Source: Nocardiopsis halophila DSM 44494 (GTDB lineage Bacteria; Actinomycetota; Actinomycetes; Streptosporangiales; Streptosporangiaceae). Taken from it: a stretch of DNA of 40,391 bases. Shown in pieces: positions 17,071 to 23,932 of this stretch (position 1 is its first letter; the number at the start of each line of letters is the position of its first letter). The notes below the pieces were generated by a model. It had not been told where the DNA came from. It saw only the letters and a program-made list of their open reading frames with translations, and did not search any database. The position numbers were made by a program, and so were the translations under genes. The stretch is from the NCBI RefSeq assembly GCF_000341245.1, contig NZ_ANAD01000085.1:68724-109114 (forward strand), given 5' to 3'.

Positions 17071-17098
17071 GCACGTTTCGGCGGCCGCCGAAACGTGC
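17071..17098. promoter_or_regulatory. 28-bp perfect palindrome operator between P450 and ArsR-type genes
   Basis: GCACGTTTCGGCGG followed directly by its exact reverse complement, with no spacer. On each side lies a TAGCGT -10 box (plus strand 17105-17110; minus strand 17064-17059), 5-7 nt from each start codon, so the palindrome covers both -35 regions. A dimeric ArsR-type regulator bound here would switch both genes at once. The CGTTTCGGCGG half-site is a plausible recognition element. Confidence 0.8.
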
Positions 17099-17115
17099 GC
17101 CGGTTAGCGTGGAGT

Positions 17116-17850
17116 GTGCTTACCACGACGCGTCCCACCACGGGAGAGGGCGCCCAGCCCGACCTCGCCGCTCTGGCCTCCCTCCTCGCGGACCGCACCA
17201 GGGCGGCCTTCTGCACCGCTCTCCTGGACGGGCGGGCCTGGACGGCGGGGGAGCTCGCCCGGCACGCGGGCGTCGCACCGTCGACCGCCAGCGAGCACCT
17301 GACCGCCCTCGTCGAGGCGGGGCTGCTGGCCGAGGTGCGCCAGGGGAGGCACCGGTACGTGCGGCTGGCCTCGCGCGAGACCGCCGAACTCATCGAGGCC
17401 ATGTCGGCGGCGGCGCCCAAGGCCGCGCCGCCGCGCGGGCTCAGGGCGGTGCACCGGTCGAACGCCCTCGCGCGCGGCCGGACCTGCTACGACCACCTCG
17501 CCGGAGCGCTCGGGGTGGCCGTCGCCGACGCGGTGACCCGGCAAGGGTGGATCGCCTGGGAGGACGGCCCCTCCCTGACGGCCGAGGGACGAACCGGCCT
17601 CGCCGCCCTCGGCGCGGAACTCCCCGCCCGGACCCGGCGCCCGCTCGTCCGGTCCTGCCTGGACTGGACCGAGCGGCGCCCGCATGTGGCCGGGGCCGTG
17701 GGGGCGGCCCTGTGCTCGCGCGCGCTGGAGGCGGGCTGGCTCGTCCGCCCAGGGGGCGGGCGCGCCGTACGGGTCACGGCCGAAGGCCGCACCGTCCTCG
17801 CCGGGACGCTGGGCGTCCCCGACGAGGTCCTGGAGTCAGCAGGCGCATGA
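17116..17850 (+). CDS. ArsR-family winged-helix regulator with extended C-terminal domain
   Basis: 244 residues from GTG 17116. A longer open frame starts at 16840 but runs through the P450 gene and the operator. N-terminal winged HTH about 14-85 (LADRTRAAFCTALLDGRAWTAGELARHAGVAPSTASEHLTALVEAGLLAEVRQGRHRYVRLA). The C-terminal about 150 residues (YDHLAGALGVAVADAVTRQGWI...CLDWTERRPHVAGAVGAAL) form the second domain seen in a common group of actinobacterial ArsR proteins; their ligand is mostly unknown. No classical metal-binding ELCVCDL motif is visible, so it may sense an organic molecule. TAGCGT -10 five bases upstream suggests a leaderless mRNA. Likely represses itself and the P450-lyase operon. 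Confidence 0.88.
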   Translation: MLTTTRPTTGEGAQPDLAALASLLADRTRAAFCTALLDGRAWTAGELARHAGVAPSTASEHLTALVEAGLLAEVRQGRHRYVRLASRETAELIEAMSAAAPKAAPPRGLRAVHRSNALARGRTCYDHLAGALGVAVADAVTRQGWIAWEDGPSLTAEGRTGLAALGAELPARTRRPLVRSCLDWTERRPHVAGAVGAALCSRALEAGWLVRPGGGRAVRVTAEGRTVLAGTLGVPDEVLESAGA

Positions 17851-18321
17851 GACCCCGGCGGGGGCGACCAGCGGGTCGGCCGGACGCCTCCCGGTCCCGT
17901 CCGCGGTCTCCACGGGGAACCCTTCGCGGGCCCAGTACTCCATGCCGCCGATCATCTCCTTGACACGGTAGCCGAGCCGCGCGAAGGCGAGCGCGCCCCG
18001 CGCGCCCCCGTCGCAGGCGGGGCTCCAGCAGTACACGACCACCGGGGTGTCCCGGCCGATGAGGCCGGGGGCGAGGTCGGCCGCCTGCGCGTAGGGGATG
18101 TGCACGGCGCCGGGGACGTGCCCGTGGTCCCAGGCGGTCCGGTCGCGCACGTCCACCACGGTGAAGCCCGGGGCGTCCGCCGCCATGGCGGCGTGCACGT
18201 CGCTCGGGTCGGTGTACAGGGACAGGCGGGCGGCGAAGTGGGCCTCGGCCGCGGAGGGGGCGGCGGCGGGGGTGCGCAGGACCGGGTTCTCGGCGGGCGG
18301 CGTGGCGGCGGTGTTCGTCAT
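17836..18321 (-). CDS. Rhodanese-domain sulfurtransferase
   Basis: 161 residues, single rhodanese domain, no signal peptide. Features: VVDVRDRTAWDHGHVPGAVHIPYA and the active-site loop VYCWSPACDGGARGA, where CDGGAR fits CxxGxR and gives the persulfide-carrying Cys. It ends with SCAC, a possible second thiol site. The helix-rich insert before the loop is short. Its 3' end overlaps the convergent ArsR gene by 15 bp. It is divergent from an Lrp-type regulator (94-bp gap), an arrangement found in many bacteria that implies Lrp-controlled sulfur or cysteine metabolism. Confidence 0.88.
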   Translation of the reverse strand: MTNTAATPPAENPVLRTPAAAPSAAEAHFAARLSLYTDPSDVHAAMAADAPGFTVVDVRDRTAWDHGHVPGAVHIPYAQAADLAPGLIGRDTPVVVYCWSPACDGGARGALAFARLGYRVKEMIGGMEYWAREGFPVETADGTGRRPADPLVAPAGVSCAC

Positions 18322-18415
18322 GCTGAAGAAGATATGTCCGTCTGACCTGCGAAGACCAGGTGCGTTCAACGGCACTCGGGCCTTTTCGCCGTGGAAGGCA
18401 CGGTATTGGTGGTCC

Positions 18416-18880
18416 ATGACCGTTGAATCGCTGGACGCTACCGATCTGCGCCTGTTGGAGGCGCTCCAGGCCGACGGGCGCGCCGGGTATGCCGAGCTCG
18501 CGCGCACCGTGTCCATGTCCCCGAGCGCCGTCGCCGAACGGGTGCGGCGCCTGGAGGCGTCCGGGGTCGTCTCCGGGTACCGGGCGGTGGTGGACCCCGA
18601 GCGGGTCGGGCTGCCGGTGATGGCGTTCGTCCGCCTGCGGTACCCGACCAACAACTACCGGCCCTGCCACGAGCTGATCGACAAGACGCCGGAGATCGCC
18701 GAGGCGCACCACGTGACGGGGGAGGAGTGCTTCATCCTCAAGGTGCGCACCCGGTCGATGCGCCACCTGGAGGAGGTCGTCGGCCGCATCGCGAGCCTGG
18801 GCCCCGTCACGACCAGCGTGGTCTTCTCCAGCCCGCTGGAGGGGCGGCCGCCCACGGACGCGTTGAACACCTCGCCCTGA
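18416..18880 (+). CDS. Lrp/AsnC-family transcriptional regulator
   Basis: 154 residues. An AsnC-type HTH (about 6-55, LDATDLRLLEALQADGRAGYAELARTVSMSPSAVAERVRRLEASGVVSGY) is followed by a RAM ligand-binding domain (about 70-145, VMAFVRLRY... EAHHVTGEECFILKV). Start ATG 18416; no clear Shine-Dalgarno, and TATTGG lies just upstream, so the mRNA may be leaderless. The divergent spacer contains an ACCTG-N7-CAGGT inverted repeat (18345-18361) that may be its operator. Probably controls the neighbouring rhodanese gene. Confidence 0.9.
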   Translation: MTVESLDATDLRLLEALQADGRAGYAELARTVSMSPSAVAERVRRLEASGVVSGYRAVVDPERVGLPVMAFVRLRYPTNNYRPCHELIDKTPEIAEAHHVTGEECFILKVRTRSMRHLEEVVGRIASLGPVTTSVVFSSPLEGRPPTDALNTSP

Positions 18881-18898
18881 CGGACGGCCCCGCCCGTC

Positions 18899-19816
18899 TC
18901 ACCCGCCCTGGCCCGTCCCCGCCGTGGCGAGCCGGGCGACCGCCCCCGACTGCAGAGCCGCCCACACGGTTCCGTCCCCTCGGACGGTGATGCCGTGCGG
19001 CTCCGAGTCCGGCGCGGGGAGGTCGTACTCGGCGACCTTCCCGTCACCGTCGATGGCGCCGATCCGGTTCGCGCCCCACTCGGTGAACCAGTACCTCCCG
19101 TCCCGCGAGGGGGCGATCGCGTGCGGCCGGGCCGACGGGTCGGGCAGGGGGAACTCCGTCACCTCGCCGCCGGGGGTGATGCGCCCGATGCCTCCGGCGC
19201 CGATCTCGGTGAACCACACGTTCCCGTCCGGGCCGGAGGCGATTCCGACCGGGGCGGCGTCGTCGGTGGGCAGCGGATGGACGGTCACCTCTCCGTCGAG
19301 GGTGAGCCGTCCGATCGCGTCGCCCTGGTTGAGTGTGAACCAGAGGGCGCCGTCGGGCCCGGTGGTGATCGCGGCCGGGAACCCGCCCCGGACGGGAAGG
19401 TCGATGTGGGTGACCGAGCCGTCCGGGGCCACGCGCCCGATCCGGTCGGTGTTCATCTCGGTGAACCGGACGGCGCCGTCCGGGCCGGTGCAGATGCCGT
19501 AGGGACCGCAGTCGGGCGTGGAACCGGGCAGCTCCGTGAGGTCCCCGTCCGCGGTGAGGCGCCCGATGCGGTGGTCGCCGTACCGGGTGAACCACAGGGC
19601 CCCGTCGGCGCCCTCGGTGATGACCGTCGGGCGGGAGCCCTCGGGGCCGGCGCGGTGGAGGACCACGGTGCCGTCGGCCTCCAGGCGCGCGATACCGGCG
19701 GAGTCGACCAGGGTCACCCAGAGGGCGCCGCCCGGGCCGTTCGTGATCCCGTACGGGCCCGCCCCGGGGGCTCCGACCGGAAACTCCCGCACGGCAGGGC
19801 GTTCGGTGTTCTGCAT
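18899..19816 (-). CDS. Vgb-like streptogramin B lyase homologue (seven-bladed beta-propeller)
   Basis: 305 residues, close to the usual length of virginiamycin B lyase. At least six repeats of the form GPDGALWFT...IGRL(T)..G are visible, together with PHAIAPSRDGRYWFTEWGANRIG and SEPHGITVRGDG, which carry the conserved His and Glu region expected for the lyase. Vgb linearises type B streptogramins by cleaving the ester bond. Many actinobacteria have chromosomal homologues of unproven activity. Start set at ATG 19816 (MQNTERP); upstream in-frame Met codons add only a low-complexity leader. Downstream is the convergent Lrp gene. Confidence 0.85.
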   Translation of the reverse strand: MQNTERPAVREFPVGAPGAGPYGITNGPGGALWVTLVDSAGIARLEADGTVVLHRAGPEGSRPTVITEGADGALWFTRYGDHRIGRLTADGDLTELPGSTPDCGPYGICTGPDGAVRFTEMNTDRIGRVAPDGSVTHIDLPVRGGFPAAITTGPDGALWFTLNQGDAIGRLTLDGEVTVHPLPTDDAAPVGIASGPDGNVWFTEIGAGGIGRITPGGEVTEFPLPDPSARPHAIAPSRDGRYWFTEWGANRIGAIDGDGKVAEYDLPAPDSEPHGITVRGDGTVWAALQSGAVARLATAGTGQGG

Positions 19817-19925
19817 TGTGCTCCGCTCTCGGTGGATCTGGACGGGGACCGTCCTGATCCCTACACCTGTTGGGCCCCGTCGGCCACTCCTTTTCGCAGC
19901 CGTCGGAGCCACCGGGCTCCGACCG

Positions 19926-20813
19926 TCAGGCGGTGAGACCGGCGGGCAGGAGCCTCGCCAGGCGCTCGGGGTCGGTGATCAGGTCGAAGTGGCGCACCCG
20001 GCCGCCGACGATCGTGTGGCAGGCCAGGCTCCGCGGCCGGCCGCCGGTCACGTCCACGAAGCCGGCGCAGCCGTTGACCAGGACCGGGACGACCTCCACC
20101 GGGCCGAAGGCCCGGTGGAAGCCGGCCGCCTGGCGGGCGATCCGGGCGGCGCCGTGCACCACCCGCAGCGGGCGGACGCCGTCGTCGTGGCGGAGTTCGA
20201 GGTCGGGGTCGAGCATGCTCATCAGGGCCTCGGTGTCGCCGCCGCGCGCGGCGGCGAGGAACGCGTCGACCGCCCGGCGCTGCGCCGCCGGGTCCGGGTC
20301 GGGTGCGGCGGAGGACTCCTTGACCCTGCGGCGCGCGCGGCTGGCCAGCTGGCGCGCGGCCGGGGCCGACCGTTCGACCACCGGGGCGATCTCCTCGAAG
20401 GGCACCGCGAACATGTCGTGCAGCACGAAGGCCAGGCGCTCGGCCGGGGCGAGGCGCTGGAGGACGACGAGGAGCGCGTACCCCACCGTGTCGGCCAGCT
20501 CGGCCTGCTGCTCGGGGCCCACCGCGTCCGCGGGGGCGACCACGGGGTCGGGCAGGCGGTCGGGGAGGGGGTCCTCGCGCCGGGAGGTGCGCGAGCGGAG
20601 CATGTCCAGGCAGATGCGGCCCACCACGGTGGTCAGCCACGCGGCCAGGTCGTCGATGGAGGCGTCGCCGGTGCGGGACAGGCGCAGCCACGCCTCCTGC
20701 ACCGCGTCCTCGGACTCGGAGAGGGAGCCGAGCATGCGGTAGGCGACGGAGGTGAGCCGCGGGCGGTGCCGCTCGAACCGCCGGGCCAGAAGATCTTGGT
20801 CGTCCACTGTCAC
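19926..20813 (-). CDS. ECF41-type RNA polymerase sigma factor with SnoaL-like C-terminal domain (SigJ-like)
   Basis: 295 residues. Sigma-2 (about 8-75, HRPRLTSVAYRMLGSLSESEDAVQEAWLRL) and sigma-4 (about 108-165, LQRLAPAERLAFVLHDMFAVPFEEIA) regions are followed by a linker with DRLPDPV (the ECF41 WLPEP position) and an NTF2/SnoaL-like domain (about 180-285) ending ITDPERLARL, which matches the NPDKL region known to modulate ECF41 activity. ECF41 sigmas have no anti-sigma factor; the fused domain regulates them. The divergent neighbour is a carboxymuconolactone-decarboxylase-family gene, the classic ECF41 partner. ATG 20813 overlaps the -35 element of that gene's promoter. Confidence 0.92.
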   Translation of the reverse strand: MTVDDQDLLARRFERHRPRLTSVAYRMLGSLSESEDAVQEAWLRLSRTGDASIDDLAAWLTTVVGRICLDMLRSRTSRREDPLPDRLPDPVVAPADAVGPEQQAELADTVGYALLVVLQRLAPAERLAFVLHDMFAVPFEEIAPVVERSAPAARQLASRARRRVKESSAAPDPDPAAQRRAVDAFLAAARGGDTEALMSMLDPDLELRHDDGVRPLRVVHGAARIARQAAGFHRAFGPVEVVPVLVNGCAGFVDVTGGRPRSLACHTIVGGRVRHFDLITDPERLARLLPAGLTA

Positions 20814-20834
20814 ACCTCACCATCGGCGTCCGTC
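20808..20834 (+). promoter_or_regulatory. ECF41-type promoter of the AhpD-like gene
   Basis: TGTCACA at 20808-20814 and CGTC at 20831-20834 are separated by 16 bp, which fits the published ECF41 promoter motif. Predicted transcription starts near 20841 and reads into the AhpD-like gene at 20892. The -35 box overlaps the start codon of the divergent sigma gene (20811-20813). Confidence 0.8.
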
Positions 20835-20891
20835 TTCATGGGCGACGGACCGACCCCCCGCCTTCGCGGCGGGCACCCCTGAGGAGAGCCG

Positions 20892-21356
20892 ATGGAGATG
20901 CGCTTCGACAACCCCGCGACGGCCATGCCGGGCATGTACGAGGCCGTGCAGCCGATGCTGAAGGTCGTCCACCAGGGCGGGGTCCCCACGAGCACGCTGG
21001 AACTGGTGCACTTGAGGGCCAGCCAGATCAACGGGTGCAGCTTCTGTGTCCATATGGGCGTCGAGCAGATGAGGAAGGCCGGCGAGACCGACGACCGCCT
21101 CGGCACGGTCGCGGCCTGGGCCGAGTCGCCGTTCTTCACCGAGGCCGAGCGCGCGGCACTGGCCCTGACCGAGGAGGCGACCCGGCTCGCCGACCACAAC
21201 GGCCAGGCCGTCCCGGACGAGGTGTGGAACGAGGCGGCGAAGCACTTCGACGAGCGCCAGCTCGGCTCGATCGTGCTGATGGTCGGCCTGACCAACTTCT
21301 TCAACCGGGTCAACGCCACGGTGCAGATCCCGGCCGGGACCCCGATGCCCGCCTGA
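20892..21356 (+). CDS. Carboxymuconolactone decarboxylase / AhpD-like family protein
   Basis: 154 residues, all-helical AhpD fold. The redox motif CSFC lies in SQINGCSFCVHMG (about residue 45-58), followed by the conserved His. Such proteins act as small disulfide reductases or peroxidase-like enzymes, and they are typical targets of ECF41 sigma factors. Start ATG 20892 with GAGGAGAG upstream. The predicted ECF41 promoter is 60-80 bp upstream. A GC hairpin (21363-21387) and a strong 14-bp hairpin (21428-21464) follow the gene. Confidence 0.92.
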   Translation: MEMRFDNPATAMPGMYEAVQPMLKVVHQGGVPTSTLELVHLRASQINGCSFCVHMGVEQMRKAGETDDRLGTVAAWAESPFFTEAERAALALTEEATRLADHNGQAVPDEVWNEAAKHFDERQLGSIVLMVGLTNFFNRVNATVQIPAGTPMPA

Positions 21357-21427
21357 CCCCGAGGACCCGGCGAAGGCCACCGGGTCCGGGCCGAAGGACG
21401 GCGGCCGGGGCCCGGTGATCAGGACCG

Positions 21428-21464
21428 AACGGCGGCGGTGGGAGGGGAAGCCACCGCCGCCGTT
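21428..21464. terminator. Strong bidirectional hairpin terminator
   Basis: Arms 21428-21441 and 21451-21464 pair perfectly over 14 bp (AACGGCGGCGGTGG) with a 9-nt loop, followed by T. A weaker hairpin with 8-bp arms sits upstream at 21363-21387 (GGACCCGG/CCGGGTCC). Together they end the AhpD-like transcript (plus) and perhaps the HNH transcript (minus). The surrounding 332-bp gap (21357-21688) holds only these and the repeat at 21621-21684. Confidence 0.8.
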
Positions 21465-21620
21465 TCCGTGTCGCGGCCGGATTCCAGGTCGGGGAGCGGC
21501 GACGACGGAGGCGGTCGGCCCTTCCCGACGGCTCGACCGCGCACCGGGCATGTTCGAGCCCCCGGCCTAGGACCGGGCCTGCTCGGGCCCGGCGCCCACG
21601 GGAGGAAGGCGGTGCTGTGC

Positions 21621-21684
21621 TGTCGATCTCGGGGCAGCCGGGGTGATACCCGCCGGTACAAGGCCGGCTTCCCCGAGATCGACA
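21621..21684. repeat. Dispersed hairpin repeat, copy 2
   Basis: Outer arms 21621-21641 and 21664-21684 pair in 20 of 21 positions (TGTCGATCTCGGGG then AGCCGG, one mismatch between), with an inner GC-rich loop. The GATCTCGGGG core and the following AAG(T/C)CGG match copy 1 at 15156-15215. It lies 5 bp after the stop of the minus-strand HNH gene. Confidence 0.75.
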
Positions 21685-21688
21685 CGGG

Positions 21689-23059
21689 TCAGGCGGCCCG
21701 GGATAGAGAACCGTCCCCGTCGTCCCCGCCCGAGTCCCGCTTGCCGGTGCGGGCCTGGTGGCGGCGGGCCCGGTAGTGGGCCTGCATGCGGCGCATGTGC
21801 TTCGCGCGGTTGTGGCGCCCGCACAGCAGCTGGGCGTTGGCGGGGGTGGTGGTGCCGCCTTCCCACCATTCGGTGCGGTGGTCGCCCTGGCACCAGCGGG
21901 CCGGGACCGAGCACCCCTCCTCCCACTGGCAGGTCCCCGCGGTGGCGCCGAGGGCTTCGCGGATGGGGGCGGGGAAGGTCCGGCGGGCCCGCCCGATGTC
22001 CACCAGGCCCTTGACCGGGTCGGTGACCACCCGCCGCAGCACACAGTCCGAGGAGAACGCCCGCGCGGCGGACGGGGGGAGGAGGCGGCCCCGGTCGGTG
22101 GTGGCGGGCTCGGCCCCTGCCTCAAGGAGCAGGGAGTCCAGGGAGACCACCAGGTTCACCTGCGGGCGGCTCATGCCGCGGCGCCGCTTCCCGGCGGCCT
22201 CCGCGTCGGGGCGCGGAGCCGTCAGGGAAGCGGCCGCGTCGGAGCCCTCCTCAGGGGTGGGCACCGGGAGGCCTTCGGCGATGAGGCGGTTCTCGCAGAG
22301 CTGGACCAGGGCGTCGAAGCGCGCCTGGGCGATGGTGCGCCCGTCGGGCGGGGTGGTGTGGGCGTCGATGGCGGTGCGGATGATCTCCTCTGAGGCGGCA
22401 TCGCCCCACGCCTGGAGGGTGAATCCGAAGGCGTCCGTGGTGTAGCGGGCGCCGCGGTCGTCGTAGGCCTCGCGGTGGCGGTCCTCGTGCTCCCCCGGGT
22501 CGATGCGTTGGGGGAGCCGGTTGCCGATGCGCTTGAGGGTGCGGTCGGCGACGCCGCCCTGGGCGGCTTGGACCATGATGTGCTCGGCTTTGGACCGGTA
22601 GTCTCCGGCGTCCGGGTGCAGCTCGGTGCACCGCCCGGCCACGGCCTTCTCGGAGAGTTCCATGACCAGGGCGAGCTGGGCGAAGCCGATCCGCCCCTCC
22701 TCGGCCGCAGCGACCGCCCGGGGGTAGTGGTCCAGGTGGTCGGCAACGGTGGTGATCGCACCGGCCTGGGCGCTGGAGCGGCCGTGCTCGCGCAGGAGGC
22801 CGGCCACGGTGGTGCGGCCGGACCCGGCCAGGGCGCCGGTGGCGTGGATGCGGGCGGCCAGGCGGGCCAGTGCCAGGTCGAGCGAGCCCGCCCCGGCCGC
22901 GAGCACGGCGAGCAGGTCGCAGAGCAGGTGCTGGGCGCCGGTCGGCAGGTCCTCGGCGACGGCTTCCTGGGCCTGGCTCAGCACACCGGCCAGACCGGCC
23001 TGGATGCGCTCGGCGCGCGATCCGGGCGGGGGCCCGTTGGTGGGCTGCTCGCTTGCCAT
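21689..23059 (-). CDS. DUF222 / HNH endonuclease-signature protein
   Basis: 456 residues. An N-terminal helical DUF222 domain (about 20-330) is followed by a linker and a C-terminal HNH motif: CQWEEGCSVPARWCQGDHRTEWWEGGTTTPANAQLLCGRHNRAKH (about residues 380-425, split here by position), which supplies the zinc-binding Cys pairs and the catalytic His-Asn-His. Multi-copy genes of this type (13E12-like) are common in actinobacteria, often near mobile or variable DNA; their biological role is unclear. The start ATG 23059 opens with a hydrophilic stretch. The downstream repeat copy supports a variable locus. Confidence 0.88.
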   Translation of the reverse strand: MASEQPTNGPPPGSRAERIQAGLAGVLSQAQEAVAEDLPTGAQHLLCDLLAVLAAGAGSLDLALARLAARIHATGALAGSGRTTVAGLLREHGRSSAQAGAITTVADHLDHYPRAVAAAEEGRIGFAQLALVMELSEKAVAGRCTELHPDAGDYRSKAEHIMVQAAQGGVADRTLKRIGNRLPQRIDPGEHEDRHREAYDDRGARYTTDAFGFTLQAWGDAASEEIIRTAIDAHTTPPDGRTIAQARFDALVQLCENRLIAEGLPVPTPEEGSDAAASLTAPRPDAEAAGKRRRGMSRPQVNLVVSLDSLLLEAGAEPATTDRGRLLPPSAARAFSSDCVLRRVVTDPVKGLVDIGRARRTFPAPIREALGATAGTCQWEEGCSVPARWCQGDHRTEWWEGGTTTPANAQLLCGRHNRAKHMRRMQAHYRARRHQARTGKRDSGGDDGDGSLSRAA

Positions 23060-23150
23060 GTTCCTACGTTAGAACAGGGGTACGACAAGGCGGGGACGGA
23101 TCTCAAAGATGTGGAGAAACCGCGAAACCCCAGGTCAGATGATTCAGGGC

Positions 23151-23531
23151 TCAGCCGGAGAGGCCGATGGCGTAGGCGGCGAGGAGCATGCCCAGGACCG
23201 TGCACGCGTGCCGGGCGCTCTCCCAGCGGCGGGCGGACTCGTCGAGGGGGCCACGGATAATGCTTCTCTTCCTCTTCTTCGCCACCGGAGCGGGGCGCGT
23301 GATCGACCGGGGAACCGGCCCGCGCTCTTCGGGTGAAGGGCGGGGAGGCGTCTCTCTCTGCTCCCGGGGTGCGAGTTCGGTGCGCATGCGGGCCAGCCAT
23401 GGTGGGAGCGCGCGGTCGTCACCGATGCCGTCGTTGGCCAGGCGCAGGACGGGGGCGGGGCGACGCTCGGCGGGAGCAGGGGTGCCGGCGTACGGGCGGA
23501 CGACGGTACCGACGTGCTGTATCTGGAACAT
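23151..23531 (-). CDS. Small hypothetical protein with C-terminal membrane segment
   Basis: 126 residues from ATG 23531; longer in-frame starts exist (23696) but would run antisense through the DUF5753 remnant and DUF397 gene. The recognisable part begins VVRPYAGTPAPAERRPAPVLRL, resembling a short RPY-type protein found in Nocardiopsis-like genomes, although I cannot confirm this. A Pro/Arg-rich middle is followed by a C-terminal hydrophobic segment, CTVLGMLLAAYAIGLSG. The N-terminal 10-15 residues overlap the remnant on the other strand, so the real start may have been lost or moved by a rearrangement near 23495. Function unknown. Confidence 0.45.
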   Translation of the reverse strand: MFQIQHVGTVVRPYAGTPAPAERRPAPVLRLANDGIGDDRALPPWLARMRTELAPREQRETPPRPSPEERGPVPRSITRPAPVAKKRKRSIIRGPLDESARRWESARHACTVLGMLLAAYAIGLSG

Positions 23532-23669
23532 GCGCAAGCTGGCATCCTGATCCAGGATTCCGCAGACCTCAAAGAGTTCAGCGAACGCTTCGCCGACCTC
23601 CGAGGAGTGGCGCTGCCGCCACCGGAGTCGCGGAAACTGGTCGAGGAAATAAGAGGAGAGTTCCGATGA
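23502..23669 (+). pseudogene. Remnant of an XRE-type regulator (C-terminal end of a DUF5753 domain)
   Basis: Frame ending at TGA 23667-23669 encodes DGTDVLYLEHAQAGILIQD followed by SADLKEFSERFADLRGVALP and PPESRKLVEEIRGEFR. This is the recognisable C-terminal about 55 residues of DUF5753, the ligand domain of XRE regulators that pair with DUF397 proteins. Upstream of about 23500 the similarity stops abruptly and no HTH follows, so about 220 N-terminal residues are missing. The ATGA overlap with the DUF397 start is retained. Probably a decayed regulator. Confidence 0.75.
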
Positions 23670-23932
23670 CCGGTGCGGATTGGGCCTGGCGTACATCGAC
23701 CCACAGCACGGACCGTGGAGAGTGTGTCGAGGTCGCCGACTGCCCTGGGACCAGTGCCGTGCGCGATACCAAGCACCGCGACTTCGGCGCTCTGCTCTTC
23801 AGTTCTCCCGAGTGGCGGGCCTTCGTCGACACCGTCACCTGTCGTGCGTGGCCCAGTACCCCTCCAGCTCCGGGCCGAGTCGGTCGGCGGCCTGCATCGG
23901 CAGGGAATGGGTGGTCTCGGGCCACACGGTGA
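23666..23932 (+). CDS. DUF397 family protein, extended at its 3' end
   Basis: 88 residues. The DUF397 domain is residues 1-58: WAWRTSTHSTDRGECVEVADCPGTSAVRDTKHRD...LLFSSPEWRAFVDTVT. Normal members end soon after WRAF; here 30 residues of low-complexity Arg/Ala/Pro tail follow, read antisense through the end of the alpha/beta hydrolase gene. The usual stop was therefore probably lost. The ATG overlaps the stop of the truncated DUF5753 remnant (ATGA). DUF397 proteins form a module with XRE regulators (BldB-like, developmental or defence-related roles proposed); with the partner broken, this copy may be inactive. Confidence 0.75.
   Translation: MTGADWAWRTSTHSTDRGECVEVADCPGTSAVRDTKHRDFGALLFSSPEWRAFVDTVTCRAWPSTPPAPGRVGRRPASAGNGWSRATR

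Noticed and set aside
16840-17115. N-terminal extension of the ArsR gene from ATG 16840
   Set aside because: It would read antisense through the P450 gene and across the 28-bp palindrome; GTG 17116 follows a clean -10 box.
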